A stretch of DNA of 64,000 bases from an uncultured Treponema sp. (GCA_910584475.1 CAJUBD010000010.1:62001-126000), one strand, 5' to 3'. Counted from the first letter of the stretch, positions 35,742 through 44,927 are shown. Made by a program: numbers and translations. Notes: generated from the sequence alone by a model not told the origin.

Positions 35742-36959
35742 ATGGCATTTATAGACACTAAGAATAAGTTTAATAAAATTGAACGGAATTTTTCAAAACA
35801 GGACATCAGTCCTGCTACTTACTCAACTAGAGACAGTCTATTTCAAATAAATTCCTATTCTAAGCAAGGTAATGCAAGTCAAACCATTCAATTTGATTTA
35901 GAAGGACTAAAAGACCTGATTTCAATTATAAAAAGGGAATTTCCAAATGTTGAGAAAAAACAGAGCTTTGCTACAATGCATACTCTCCCCCTCCCCCACA
36001 ACCGCATAATTTTCGGTGCGCCGGGCACGGGCAAAAGCCATTTGCTTGAAAAAGACCGCAAACAATATTTTGACGATGCGCATTACGAACGCGTGACATT
36101 CCATCCGAGTTACACTTACTCCCAATTTGTCGGCGCATACAAGCCGGTTGCTTTGAAAAATACGGAAAGCAAGGATGACATCACCTACTCTTTTGTCCCA
36201 GGACCGTTCTGCCGCACTCTTGCGAAGGCGATTCAAAATCCTTCCGAAAACTTTCTCCTCGTCATCGAGGAAATCAACCGCGCGAATGTGGCGGCGGTTT
36301 TTGGAGATGTGTTCCAATTGCTCGACCGTGACGAGAGCGGAAAAAGCGAATATCCGATTGACGCGGGCGAGGATTTGAAAAATTATTTGGAAGAGCAAGG
36401 CATTTCCCTTTCCGATGGAAAAATCGCGATTCCCGCGAATATGTACATTTGGGCGACGATGAACAGCGCCGATCAGGGCGTGATGCCACTCGATGGCGCG
36501 TTCAAGCGAAGATGGGAATTCGAGTACATTGGAATCGATGAGAATGAAAGCGAAGTTGCGTCTTATGAAATTCCAAATGTGAGAAATTCCGATGGCAATC
36601 CCGCCACTTTCACTTTTATAAAATGGAACGACTTTAGAAAGGCGTTGAACAAAAAATTGAAGAACCTGCAAGGAACGACCGTAAACGAGGACAAGCTTTT
36701 AGGTCCATTTTTCATCAGCGCGCACTGCCTTGAAAATGCACAGGAAAACCCAGAGGATTTTATCCGCCTTTTCAAAAGCAAGGTTCTGATGTATCTATAC
36801 GAAGATGTCTGCAAGATGAATCCACGCGCCTTGTTCAAAGGAATTGCAGATAGCGGCAAACTGCATTACTCCGATGTGTGCGCCGCGTTCGACAAAATGG
36901 GCGTGGCAATTTTCGACGCAAATTTTATGGGACAAACAAATGAGCAAAAAGAAAACTGA
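35742..36959 (+). CDS. McrB-like AAA+ GTPase, R1 subunit of a LlaJI-type system
   Basis: The start at 35742 follows GAGGAGAAAT. The 405-residue protein has a short N-terminal region and then the McrB motor: Walker A in IIFGAPGTGKSHLLEK (about residue 90), Walker B in LLVIEEINRANVAAVFGD (about 172), and sensor 1 plus arginine region in WATMNSADQGVMPLDGAFKRRW (about 240-262). MNxxD is the GTP-specific McrB signature. In LlaJI, R1 is such a motor that drives the R2 nuclease. It overlaps rhuM by 20 bases. The N-terminal DNA-recognition domain of about 95 residues matches nothing I know. Confidence 0.85.
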   Translation: MAFIDTKNKFNKIERNFSKQDISPATYSTRDSLFQINSYSKQGNASQTIQFDLEGLKDLISIIKREFPNVEKKQSFATMHTLPLPHNRIIFGAPGTGKSHLLEKDRKQYFDDAHYERVTFHPSYTYSQFVGAYKPVALKNTESKDDITYSFVPGPFCRTLAKAIQNPSENFLLVIEEINRANVAAVFGDVFQLLDRDESGKSEYPIDAGEDLKNYLEEQGISLSDGKIAIPANMYIWATMNSADQGVMPLDGAFKRRWEFEYIGIDENESEVASYEIPNVRNSDGNPATFTFIKWNDFRKALNKKLKNLQGTTVNEDKLLGPFFISAHCLENAQENPEDFIRLFKSKVLMYLYEDVCKMNPRALFKGIADSGKLHYSDVCAAFDKMGVAIFDANFMGQTNEQKEN

Positions 36960-37998
36960 AATCTCGATACGGTCAAGCGCAGCAGAATATTTGACATTCA
37001 TCGCTGCTACTGGCGACAATCCAGAGAGTATCGAAGTCCGTTATGAAGATGAAAATATTTGGCTCACTCAAAAGATGATGGCTACATTGTACGGAGTTAC
37101 CGTGTCAGCAATAAATCAACACATTAAAAAAGTCTTTGAAGATGCGGAACTCTCCGAAAATGCAGTTATTAAGAAATACTTAATAACTGCATCCGATGGA
37201 AAAAAATATTCCGCAAATCATTACAATCTTCAAATGATTATTGCGGTTGGATTCAAAGTGGATAATGAACGTGCTGTTCAATTTAGGAAATGGGCGGGCA
37301 CAATAGTAAAGGATTATACAATCAAAGGCTGGGCAATGGATGACGAGCGACTTAAAAACAGTGGCTCTATTCTAACAGAAAAATATTTTGAGAAACTTTT
37401 GGAGCGCATTCGAGAAATTCGGCTTTCCGAACGCAAGTTTTATCAAAAGATTACTGACATCTATGCAACAAGTATCGACTATGACAAAACCGCAGTGTCT
37501 ACAAAAAGATTTTTTGCATCTTGTCAAAACAAAATGCATTATGCCGTTCATGGAAACACAGCAGCAGAACTTATTATGAATCGTGCCAATCATAATAAGA
37601 CAAATATGGGATTAACAAGTTGGGAAGGCTCTCCTGAAAGTAAAATACATAAGTACGATGTTTCTATCGCTAAAAATTATTTGGAAGAAGACGAGCTAGA
37701 GCAACTCTCTAGAATTGTTTCATCGTATCTTGACTATGCAGAAGCAATGGCTCAACGGCATATCCCTATGACAATGGCAGATTGGGAAGAGCGTCTCAAT
37801 AGATTTTTGACGCTTTGGGATCACGAAATCCTAAAAGATGCAGGGCGAGTCACCCACGAAATCGCAAAAGCATTTGCAGAAACTGAATTTGAGCAATATC
37901 GCATTATTCAAGACAGAATATACAAATCTGACTTTGACAAACTTCTCGAAGAAAGCGCACAATGTGCCACCAACGAAAACACCGCAAAGGAGCGATAA
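36940..37998 (+). CDS. rhuM: RhuM-family protein
   Basis: The start at 36940 overlaps the McrB-like gene. The 352-residue protein shows the RhuM order: SIEVRYEDENIWLTQKMMA with the TLYGVTVSAINQHIKKVFED helix-turn-helix-like part, then SADGKKYSANHYNLQMIIAVG-type segment (here ASDGKKYSANHYNLQMIIAV), RAVQFRKWAGTIVKDYTIKG, and DIYATSIDYDKTAVSTKRFF. RhuM is known as a Salmonella island protein and is often embedded in restriction operons. It sits inside the operon between R1 and R2. Its stop is directly adjacent to the TTG of the LlaJI gene. Biochemical role unknown. Confidence 0.88.
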   Translation: MSKKKTEISIRSSAAEYLTFIAATGDNPESIEVRYEDENIWLTQKMMATLYGVTVSAINQHIKKVFEDAELSENAVIKKYLITASDGKKYSANHYNLQMIIAVGFKVDNERAVQFRKWAGTIVKDYTIKGWAMDDERLKNSGSILTEKYFEKLLERIREIRLSERKFYQKITDIYATSIDYDKTAVSTKRFFASCQNKMHYAVHGNTAAELIMNRANHNKTNMGLTSWEGSPESKIHKYDVSIAKNYLEEDELEQLSRIVSSYLDYAEAMAQRHIPMTMADWEERLNRFLTLWDHEILKDAGRVTHEIAKAFAETEFEQYRIIQDRIYKSDFDKLLEESAQCATNENTAKER

Positions 37999-40095
37999 TT
38001 GTCTGACAAAAAAATCGCATCCGCCTTTTTCCGTGAAAACAAATTCTACAACCTCACCGATTTTTCCAAACGACTAAAAATCGATGAAGAACATGCGCAA
38101 AAAGTCATCTCGCATCTTCGTGCCGCGAACATCATAAAGCCCACTTCCCGCCGTGCGCTCGATATGGACGAGTTGCAGTCGGAAGCAATCATTTTGGAAG
38201 AAACATTTTTCTCAAACTCTGAGAACGGCTTCACATTTTGCTTTGTTGGAATTGTGTACACTGAAAGCTGCGTCTTAAAATGCTTTCCCAAATATTTTGA
38301 AAACGATGCGGACGAAAAATCCTTCGGGGAAAATTCTGCGAATATTTTACACTTCAAAAAAGTTTTGAAAGCGATTCAAAAATACAAAAGCGACAAATGC
38401 GAGAACCTTCATATTTATTATGACACGGAGGAAAAAGGGAGCTTCAATCGTCTTGCAATGGAACTCTTTTTGCTTGAAGATTATTTTACAAACGGCATCT
38501 ACACAAATGAGCGTGAAATAATTGAAACGAATGGCGAAGGACAAATCGACTGGAACCGCACGATTGGAGATGCATTCGCCTTTATAAAAAACGCAAGACC
38601 ATATTATGTCGATTTGCAAACTGTAGAATTTCGAGACAATAGCCAGGATTTTTTCCGTCTGCTTCACGAATGCGTTTTGACAAAATGTTCGCGCGAACTG
38701 CAAATTGCGGGCATCCTCGATTTGTTTGACATCGCCCCAGTTCAATTGAACGCAAAACCAGTTTCCGACTTCGGCGACATTGACTACATAAAATACCGGC
38801 TTGAATCGGAAATCAAAAGTCAATTCATTACGAAAAAGAAAAATCTTTTGAGGACGATGTATATTTTTTTGAGTGAAACTGAATCTGAAAAAATTGAAAG
38901 TGATTTTAGTTTCTATGGCACAAACGCCTTCGATATGGTTTGGGAAAAAGCATGCTCTGCAATTTTTGATGATATAAAGAACGAACAAATCACTAATCTT
39001 GAACTCCACGGAATTGTGCGGTTCAAAAACTACAAATTGAAGAGGAACGGAACTCTGAAAACTCTTATCGAAAAGGCGAAATGGGAATTCCCAAAAGACA
39101 TCATCGATGAGAACGAACCTTCAAAAGCGACCGCATCGCTAGAGTCACACGAATCGTTGGATTCAATCAAACAGTTGGAGACAAGCAAAACATTGAAGCC
39201 AGACATTATTTCAATTCGCGATGGCATTTTTTATATCCTTGACGGGAAATATTATGTTCCGCATTACAACGAAAACACTATTTCAAATCAGCCCGGCATT
39301 CAAGATGTTGTAAAGCAGTTTGCGTATCACAAGGCATTCCACCAGTTCCTGCAAATCTCGTCGCTTGAAAAAGTCGCGAACGCGTTTTTGCTTCCACAAA
39401 CTTTTCCAAGAGCTAATAAAAATGACGAGAACATCAAATACATAGGAAATGTCAAACTCAACTTGATGCAAACTTTCGCATTGGAAACACTGTGCCCGAT
39501 TTCGCTTATTGAATTGAATCCAGATTTTGTTTTTGAAAATTACTTACAAGGAAAAAGGATTTCTGATGAATTGAAAAATTTACAAGAAATAGAAACACCG
39601 ATTCCAAAGGCAACGCTCACAAACTATGACTGGCAAAATGATTTTATTCCTCGCTTGGATTTTACAATGGCAGGATTCCTGCGAAAATCGTACATCGAAC
39701 AAATCCGCTCGCAAAAAAAAGACTTCATTTTCTTTTTTTACCGCAAGAAAGGCGAAGTACTGTATCCTGTCCACAACCTGCTCCCCTGCTGCGGAAAATT
39801 CATCGGCTACAATCCAAAATGCGATTTCTTTGTCAAAGGAAAAATCGTATTTGAAGAAAACAAAGCAATAATAAAAATTCTTGACAAATCAAAATTACTG
39901 GACGAACTCAAACAAAGCGGCTATGAAAACGCCTCGCACACAAGCGCGGACTCGTATTATGCAATTAAAATCACTGCCGTGAAAATTGTGGACGCGGATT
40001 TTGCCGAGAAGAAAAAATTGCAGGACGCAATCGACAATTTTGAAGGCAACGACATTTTAAGCGAGCATTCGCCGAAAGTTGAAAGTGTTTTCTAA
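37999..40095 (+). CDS. LlaJI-family restriction endonuclease (R2 subunit)
   Basis: Translation starts at TTG (37999), seven bases after AAGGAG and immediately after the rhuM stop. The 698-residue protein begins with a winged-helix-like region (SAFFRENKFYNLTDFSKRLK) and has a central DSIKQLETSKTLKPDIISIRDG followed by YILDGKYYVPHYN, a PD-(D/E)XK-like D-x-(D)GK core (about residues 390-420), and GIQDVVKQFAYHKAF. This is the layout of LlaJI R2 enzymes, which with an McrB-like R1 and two m5C methyltransferases cut an asymmetric site. The C-terminal ATTCCGKF-like CCGKFIGYNPKCDFF segment may bind metal. Family call moderately confident. Confidence 0.75.
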   Translation: MSDKKIASAFFRENKFYNLTDFSKRLKIDEEHAQKVISHLRAANIIKPTSRRALDMDELQSEAIILEETFFSNSENGFTFCFVGIVYTESCVLKCFPKYFENDADEKSFGENSANILHFKKVLKAIQKYKSDKCENLHIYYDTEEKGSFNRLAMELFLLEDYFTNGIYTNEREIIETNGEGQIDWNRTIGDAFAFIKNARPYYVDLQTVEFRDNSQDFFRLLHECVLTKCSRELQIAGILDLFDIAPVQLNAKPVSDFGDIDYIKYRLESEIKSQFITKKKNLLRTMYIFLSETESEKIESDFSFYGTNAFDMVWEKACSAIFDDIKNEQITNLELHGIVRFKNYKLKRNGTLKTLIEKAKWEFPKDIIDENEPSKATASLESHESLDSIKQLETSKTLKPDIISIRDGIFYILDGKYYVPHYNENTISNQPGIQDVVKQFAYHKAFHQFLQISSLEKVANAFLLPQTFPRANKNDENIKYIGNVKLNLMQTFALETLCPISLIELNPDFVFENYLQGKRISDELKNLQEIETPIPKATLTNYDWQNDFIPRLDFTMAGFLRKSYIEQIRSQKKDFIFFFYRKKGEVLYPVHNLLPCCGKFIGYNPKCDFFVKGKIVFEENKAIIKILDKSKLLDELKQSGYENASHTSADSYYAIKITAVKIVDADFAEKKKLQDAIDNFEGNDILSEHSPKVESVF

Positions 40096-40127
40096 ATATG
40101 CTAAACTGATATGACGGAACAAAATTT

Positions 40128-40562
40128 ATGTCCAACATCACCCCTCATTTTGAAGTAGTAGCAGCAGTAATTTCTCGAACTGTCCTTGATGGCACAACGC
40201 AGTTTTTTGCGGCGCAGCGCCCCGGTTCCAAGCCTAAGTCTTCTCCAAACGAGACAAATTATAAATGGGAATTTCCTGGCGGCAAAGTCGAAGCGGGGGA
40301 AACTCGGGAAGCGGCGCTCGCTCGTGAAATCAAAGAAGAATTCGGCGCGAAAATCGTTGTAAATGATTTTATTACAACAGTTCATCACGAATACAAGACA
40401 TTCAGCATTACTATGCACGCTTTTCGTTGTACGCTTGCGCATCCTGGTGAAGTACTGACCTTGCGCGAACATTTGGACAGCAAATGGCTTTCGCGAGAAG
40501 AATTGATGTCGCTAGATTGGGCGGCGGCGGATGTGCTGATTGCAAAGGCGATAAGCCGTTAG
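40128..40562 (+). CDS. mutT: Nudix hydrolase, MutT-like
   Basis: The 144-residue protein has a complete Nudix box GGKVEAGETREAALAREIKEEFGA (starting near residue 50, given here only as pattern G-x5-E-x7-R-E-x2-E-E-x-G). It is preceded by NYKWEFPG and followed by a TTVHHEYKTFSITMHAF strand. MutT enzymes hydrolyse oxidised dGTP to prevent mutations, and the length and WEFPGGK opening favour that branch. It follows the LlaJI gene by 32 bases with weak CGGA upstream, so it may be read through from the island, but the composition is that of housekeeping genes. Confidence 0.88.
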   Translation: MSNITPHFEVVAAVISRTVLDGTTQFFAAQRPGSKPKSSPNETNYKWEFPGGKVEAGETREAALAREIKEEFGAKIVVNDFITTVHHEYKTFSITMHAFRCTLAHPGEVLTLREHLDSKWLSREELMSLDWAAADVLIAKAISR

Positions 40563-40607
40563 CCGAGCCATTTATCTCACGAAACCTACCGTTTGTCGCC
40601 AAAGATA

Positions 40608-40635
40608 TTGCAATGTTAAATATTCCGCGTATAAT
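40608..40635 (+). promoter_or_regulatory. Promoter of the 40671 gene
   Basis: TTGCAA (40608-40613), a 16-base spacer and TATAAT (40630-40635), followed by GGAGGAATTT and the ATG at 40671. Confidence 0.7.
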
Positions 40636-40670
40636 TACTGCAAAATTAGTTTTTGATGGCGGAGGAATTT

Positions 40671-41210
40671 ATGAAAAGAAAGAAATTGTTTTTTGTAACG
40701 GCAATTTTGGCATTCTCTTTTTGCCAGATTTTATTTGCACAAGAATCGGATTTAAAGCGATTTTCTCTCGGCGGGATTTGGAGATCAGATGATTTTCGCT
40801 CTTCGGGCGGAATCGAATTTGGCATTACGATTTCGCATGGAAAATTCGTCGCAAGAAATTATTTTCTCGCGGAGGGCTTTGGCTTGCGGGGCGATGAATT
40901 GTCGGGAGGGGGATTTTCGCTTTCCGATAAAATTCAACTCGGCGGCAAAATGGACTTGGGAAAAGTTTCCGTTGTCGCATACGGCTTCGCGCAAATTGGA
41001 TGGGCCGCCTTCTCGACAACTGGAAAAGCGATGTTCGCGCAGCCATTTTTTATAGAACTTTCAGGCGGCGGAGGAATTGAATTTCTTTTGTACAATAATT
41101 TTTCTTTTATGGTTGAATTTGGCGGCGGCGGATACATTCCGACTAAGTCAGGAAAAATAAATGGAGGCGGCTTTCAATCTCTTTTGCTCGGATGCCGAAA
41201 ATATTTTTAG
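40671..41210 (+). CDS. Exported outer-membrane beta-barrel-like protein
   Basis: Starting at 40671 (GGAGG upstream), the 179-residue protein has a signal peptide (MKRKKLFFVTAILAFSFCQI...AQE). The mature part alternates glycine and hydrophobic residues in about eight strands (GGIEFGITISHGKFVARNYF, VSVVAYGFAQIGWAAF, NFSFMVEFGGGGYI) and ends LLLGCRKYF with a terminal phenylalanine, consistent with a small porin-like barrel. No named family is recognised. It ends two bases before the LytTR gene, so the two are co-transcribed. Confidence 0.65.
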   Translation: MKRKKLFFVTAILAFSFCQILFAQESDLKRFSLGGIWRSDDFRSSGGIEFGITISHGKFVARNYFLAEGFGLRGDELSGGGFSLSDKIQLGGKMDLGKVSVVAYGFAQIGWAAFSTTGKAMFAQPFFIELSGGGGIEFLLYNNFSFMVEFGGGGYIPTKSGKINGGGFQSLLLGCRKYF

Positions 41211-41212
41211 AT

Positions 41213-41668
41213 ATGAAAACTTTCATCGTGTTGGAGGAATCTTTGCAAATTCCTTTCGCGCAAATTCACACGCAAAAAGTGACGCCCGAAATTTCACGGC
41301 TAAAGGAATTGATGGAGAACGATTTCGTTCCGATAAAACTTTGCGGCTATGACAAAGATTTTATGGTAAAACTTTTGCCCGAGCAGATAATGCGCATTTA
41401 CAGCGCGAACAAAAAAGTCTACGCCCAAACTCAAGAAGGGATTTTTGAAATTAGGCAAAGGCTTTATGAAATCGAAGAACTCATTCCGAGACTTGGTTCG
41501 GACAAGTTCATTCGAATCTCCAATTCCGAAATTGTAAATTTCGATTTCGTAAAAAAATTCGATATGAGTCTTTCCGGGACAATCGGCTTGAATTTTAAAA
41601 ACGGCGAGCGGACTTTTGTATCGCGCAGGCTTGTAAAAAAAATCTGCACCGCGCTTGGATTGAAATAA
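41213..41668 (+). CDS. LytTR-family DNA-binding transcriptional regulator
   Basis: The start at 41213 follows the preceding stop by two bases. The 151-residue protein has no receiver domain; the C-terminal 95 residues are a LytTR domain with the VKLLPEQIMRIYSANKKVYA strand, RQRLYEIEELIPRLGSDKFI helix and FIRISNSEIVNFDFVKKFDM core. Stand-alone LytTR proteins are commonly paired with a DUF3021 membrane protein that controls them, and exactly such a gene follows at 41983, here separated by 314 bases of repeat DNA. Confidence 0.88.
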   Translation: MKTFIVLEESLQIPFAQIHTQKVTPEISRLKELMENDFVPIKLCGYDKDFMVKLLPEQIMRIYSANKKVYAQTQEGIFEIRQRLYEIEELIPRLGSDKFIRISNSEIVNFDFVKKFDMSLSGTIGLNFKNGERTFVSRRLVKKICTALGLK

Positions 41669-41982
41669 TTTACTATTAGAGTGTTTAAAATTGTCTCCGA
41701 AATAGCGAGACAATTTTAACTTTGAGCTTCCTTTGGGAAGTCGCTTACTTTACTGCGATTTTTCGTCTTGCTACAAAATCGCGTTTTCAACAATTCCCGA
41801 ATCTGAAGGTTCCTTAAAATTAAGCACCGCAGGAAACTTCAGTTTCCGAGGACGCTTAATTAGCCCGCGCGAGCGGGCAGTAAATCGCGAGTTTTTGAAA
41901 AAACTCGTATTAAAATCAGCAACGCAATTTTAGTTGCTGATTTTAAATGTTCGCTCATTGTTGAAAATTAAGGAGGAACAAA
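41669..41982. repeat. Repeat block separating lytTR and DUF3021 genes
   Basis: Two hairpin-family members bracket this gap: 41686-41718 (TAAAATTGTCTC and GAGACAATTTTA) and 41911-41945 (13-bp perfect arms TAAAATCAGCAAC and GTTGCTGATTTTA). Between them are CTGCGATTTTTCG, CTACAAAATCGCGTTTTC and GAGTTTTTGAAAAAACTCG modules seen at other gaps. AGGAGG precedes the next ATG. Confidence 0.7.
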
Positions 41983-42465
41983 ATGAAACAGACTATGAAA
42001 AGAATTTTTGTACACGGAATGCTGGCAAGCGCGATTTCAATCTCCGTGACTTCCATAATCACGCTTGTAATTTCTGCGAGCATAGGAAGCGGAGATTGCA
42101 TTCGGGCGATACCTGCATTTGTAAATAAATTTGGTTCGGATGTAAACGCGTTGATTTTTGAATATTCTTTCGTGACAGGATTTAGTTTCATTTGCGCCGC
42201 GGCCAACGAGTTTTTTAAAATAGATTCTTGGAATCTTACAAAAGCGACGCTCGTTCATTTTGTAATGGTGTTTTCGGCTTACGTTGTTCCGGCATGGATT
42301 TGCCGTCTGTTTCCGCACACGCTCCGCGCGATTTTACTTCAAGCAGGATTTTTTATCTTAATCTACGCGCTTGTTTGGATTTCGATTTATGTTAGGCAGC
42401 TTTCTGCAATAAAACGAATCAATACGAAAATCGCCGACTTAAGACGAGGAAGAAATCAAAACTGA
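41983..42465 (+). CDS. DUF3021 membrane protein, partner of LytTR
   Basis: The 160-residue protein has four membrane helices (about residues 12-32, 56-75, 88-107, 117-137) and the family pattern IFVHGMLASAISISVTSIITL near the start and a basic C-terminal tail (KRINTKIADLRRGRNQN). DUF3021 proteins are the membrane-embedded partners of small LytTR regulators and usually overlap or abut them. Here the pair is physically split by repeats but remains in the same order and strand. AGGAGGAACAAA precedes the ATG. Confidence 0.82.
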   Translation: MKQTMKRIFVHGMLASAISISVTSIITLVISASIGSGDCIRAIPAFVNKFGSDVNALIFEYSFVTGFSFICAAANEFFKIDSWNLTKATLVHFVMVFSAYVVPAWICRLFPHTLRAILLQAGFFILIYALVWISIYVRQLSAIKRINTKIADLRRGRNQN

Positions 42466-42589
42466 TCAGCGTAAGCAAACGAGAATTTTTCTTTTGAGTG
42501 AAAATGCTTAATGAAAAATTATGCGTTGTCATTAAAAGTGATTGTTGCTGGCAAATAAGAATGCAAGCCGTGTTTTTGAAGACTATGCT

Positions 42590-43480
42590 TCACCTTTGCT
42601 TTCTGTATTCTTCTGGCGTTTTTCCCGTTTGCTCTTTGAACGATTTGGAAAAATAACTCATGTCGTTAAAACCGCATTCCGATGCGATTGAAGAAATTTT
42701 TTCGTCGGTGTAAGAAAGCATTCGGCAGGATTTTTCTATGCGGATTTTCTTTACATATTGAAGAGGCGAGGTTTTTAGCACGGATTTAAAATCGCGCAAG
42801 ACGACGCTTTTGCTCACGGCGGCAAAAGCCGCAATTTGCTCCAACTTGATTTCCGATGAATAATTTTTTTCTATGAACAAAATTATTTTTTTGACGCGTT
42901 CGTTTTGGATTAGCGAAAAAGCATTGTCATTTTTTGAGGAATCTTTGAGTTTGCAATTTGCAATCAAAATATGAAAAATTTTTGTCAAAAGATAACGGCA
43001 GTCATTTTGAAATTCGGAACTTTCGGTTTTCACCTTATTCCAAATTATTTTCGCGAAATTCACGCATCTTCTTTGCCAAAGAATTTCATGGCGCATTTTG
43101 CAAAACGAAAAACCGCTGTCGCGCAAAAAAGGAAAAATCAAATTGTGATTGAAGAAACTTTCGCTTGTGCCGGAAATTATTTTTGAATTGAACACGAGCG
43201 AATTTATTTCTCCAAAAGATTTTTCCAAAGAATGAATCGCACGAGAGTTTATAAAAATGGCTTCGTTCCTTTTTAGAGTTATTTTATTTTGCGCGACATT
43301 CACAATCGCTTTTCCTGAGACACAAAAAATTATTTCAAACTCATCATGCCAGTGCCACGGAATTTCGCTTTCGTGCAAATCATCGCTATAGCATGCAAGC
43401 GGAAATTGAATTGTTCCGTGCGAGATGAGTTCTTTTCTTGTGTTGTCCGTCACGACATTGCATTTTGAAAGCATATTCAC
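42590..43480 (-). CDS. AraC-family transcriptional regulator
   Basis: The 296-residue protein has an N-terminal cupin sensor (IPWHWHDEFEIIFCVSGKAI; repeated histidines typical of sugar-binding AraC regulators) and a C-terminal pair of helix-turn-helices from about residue 195: EQIAAFAAVSKSVVLRDFKS, then EKISSIASECGFNDMSYFSK and FKEQTGKTPEEYRKQR. Such regulators respond to sugars or related small molecules. AAGGAG stands before the ATG. No metabolic target gene is adjacent, so the regulon lies elsewhere. Confidence 0.93.
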   Translation of the reverse strand: MNMLSKCNVVTDNTRKELISHGTIQFPLACYSDDLHESEIPWHWHDEFEIIFCVSGKAIVNVAQNKITLKRNEAIFINSRAIHSLEKSFGEINSLVFNSKIISGTSESFFNHNLIFPFLRDSGFSFCKMRHEILWQRRCVNFAKIIWNKVKTESSEFQNDCRYLLTKIFHILIANCKLKDSSKNDNAFSLIQNERVKKIILFIEKNYSSEIKLEQIAAFAAVSKSVVLRDFKSVLKTSPLQYVKKIRIEKSCRMLSYTDEKISSIASECGFNDMSYFSKSFKEQTGKTPEEYRKQR

Positions 43481-43767
43481 TCCTTAATTTTCAATAATGA
43501 AAAAGTTTCAACTTTTTCATTATTGAAAAACGCGACTTCGCAATGAAATGAGAAGTTGCAGTGGATGTGCGAGTTTTGGAACAAAACTCGAAATTAAAAT
43601 TGTCGCCCGGGTTTTTCATAAAAAAACAAGGCGAAAACCCGATAGCAAGTCGCAAGGCTTGCGTTATATTTTCGATGCGAAATTTAAACGCTCCTTTTCT
43701 GTGTGCTAATTTTTATATTTTACGCCTTACATTATCTACTGTACGGAGACACTTCAAGCACCAAATT
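43481..43767. repeat. Repeat-filled gap, with a 55-base element shared with 49161-49215
   Basis: 43500-43530 is a TCAACTTTTTCATTATTGAAA-type inverted repeat; 43530-43590 has GCGACTTCGCAATGAAATG and GAGTTTTGGAACAAAACTCG modules. 43640-43694 matches 49161-49215 at 50 of 55 positions (core GCAAGGCTTGCGTTATATTT). No gene is seen. Confidence 0.7.
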
Positions 43768-44808
43768 CTAAATTGAAGCCAAGTTAATCTGTATTAAAAT
43801 TTTCTGATAATCCGACTTACTTTCCGCGTGGACGATTTTTTGCCGAAGTTCCGCGCCGCCCGAAATTCCTTTCGAATAAGCGCAAAACCGTTTTCGCATT
43901 TCGCGGCAGGCGGCATCTTCTCCAATGTCGGCGGCGAGCAAATCCAATTCTTCAAACGCGGCACTGAATTTTTCTGCGGCGGAAATTTCTTTGAACGTGC
44001 CGTTTTCCAAAAGTTCGCGCGTCTGCCTAAAAATAAACGGATTTCCCATCGCGCCGCGCGCGAACATCACGCCGTCGCAGCCAGTTTGTTCAAGCATATT
44101 CTTCGCGTCTTGCGGCGAGAAAATGTCGCCGCTTCCAAAAACTGGAATTCTTCCTGCCACGAATTCCACTAGTTGCGCCAAAATGTTCCAGTCAGCTTTG
44201 CCTTCGTAACCTTGCGCACGCGTTCGTGGATGAATCGTAATTGCGCTGACTCCTGCTTCCAAAGCGGCGGCGGCGGCTTCCCGCCAAGTCAAATTCTGCG
44301 CGTCCCAGCCCGAACGGATTTTTACGCTGACAGGAATTTTAAGAGGCGCGGCTTTTCCGCCGAATGTCGGACGCTCGCCTTCAAATTCCGAAACCGACTT
44401 TACGACTGCGCTCGCGATTTTGAAAAGTTTTTCGGGATTTCGCGTGAGTTCCGCACCCGCGCCGCTTTTTATGATTTTCGGAACTGGGCATCCGCAATTT
44501 ATGTCGATGAGTTCGCACGAAGTTTTTTGCAAGACGATTCGCGCGCCTTGCGCCACCACTTCTTCATTGCCACCGAAAATCTGCACAGCATACGCAGCTT
44601 CGTTCGGAGCACGTTCCATCAAAACTTGCGTTTTCTTCGAATCACGCGTGAGCGCTTCCATCGAAACCATTTCGGTGTATTCAAAACAACTCCCGCCTTT
44701 CACGCAAACGCTCCGAAAAGCGCGGTCGCTGTAACCGGCCACCGGCGCGAGGAAAAGGTTTCCTGACAGAGAAAGATTCCCGATTTTTACAGGGTGAAAC
44801 AGCGACAT
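43768..44808 (-). CDS. dus: tRNA-dihydrouridine synthase
   Basis: The start at 44808 (MSLFHPVKIGNLSLSGN) matches the family; an extension to 44892 has no support. The 346-residue FMN enzyme reduces specific uridines in tRNA. Motifs: FLAPVAGYSDRAFRSVC (FMN binding), DINCGCPVPKIIKSGAGAEL with the catalytic cysteine, VSVKIRSGWD, ITIHPRTRAQGYEG with the HxRTR signature, VFGSGDIFSPQDA and GVMFARGAMGNPFIF. It resembles the DusB group. It lies downstream of tatD on the same strand. Confidence 0.95.
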   Translation of the reverse strand: MSLFHPVKIGNLSLSGNLFLAPVAGYSDRAFRSVCVKGGSCFEYTEMVSMEALTRDSKKTQVLMERAPNEAAYAVQIFGGNEEVVAQGARIVLQKTSCELIDINCGCPVPKIIKSGAGAELTRNPEKLFKIASAVVKSVSEFEGERPTFGGKAAPLKIPVSVKIRSGWDAQNLTWREAAAAALEAGVSAITIHPRTRAQGYEGKADWNILAQLVEFVAGRIPVFGSGDIFSPQDAKNMLEQTGCDGVMFARGAMGNPFIFRQTRELLENGTFKEISAAEKFSAAFEELDLLAADIGEDAACREMRKRFCAYSKGISGGAELRQKIVHAESKSDYQKILIQINLASI

Positions 44809-44927
44809 TCTAATTTTTGTTTCAAACAAATTCCGCGCAATGTTTTTTTTCAACAAACCAAATATAAACAAAAGCCGCGCGAGTTTGTTCAAACAAACTC
44901 GTTAAGCAAGCCGTAGGCTTGCGGCAC

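Noticed and set aside
27581..40095. Prophage
   Set aside because: No integrase, terminase, capsid, tail or lysis genes and no flanking attachment repeats; the genes are defence-related.
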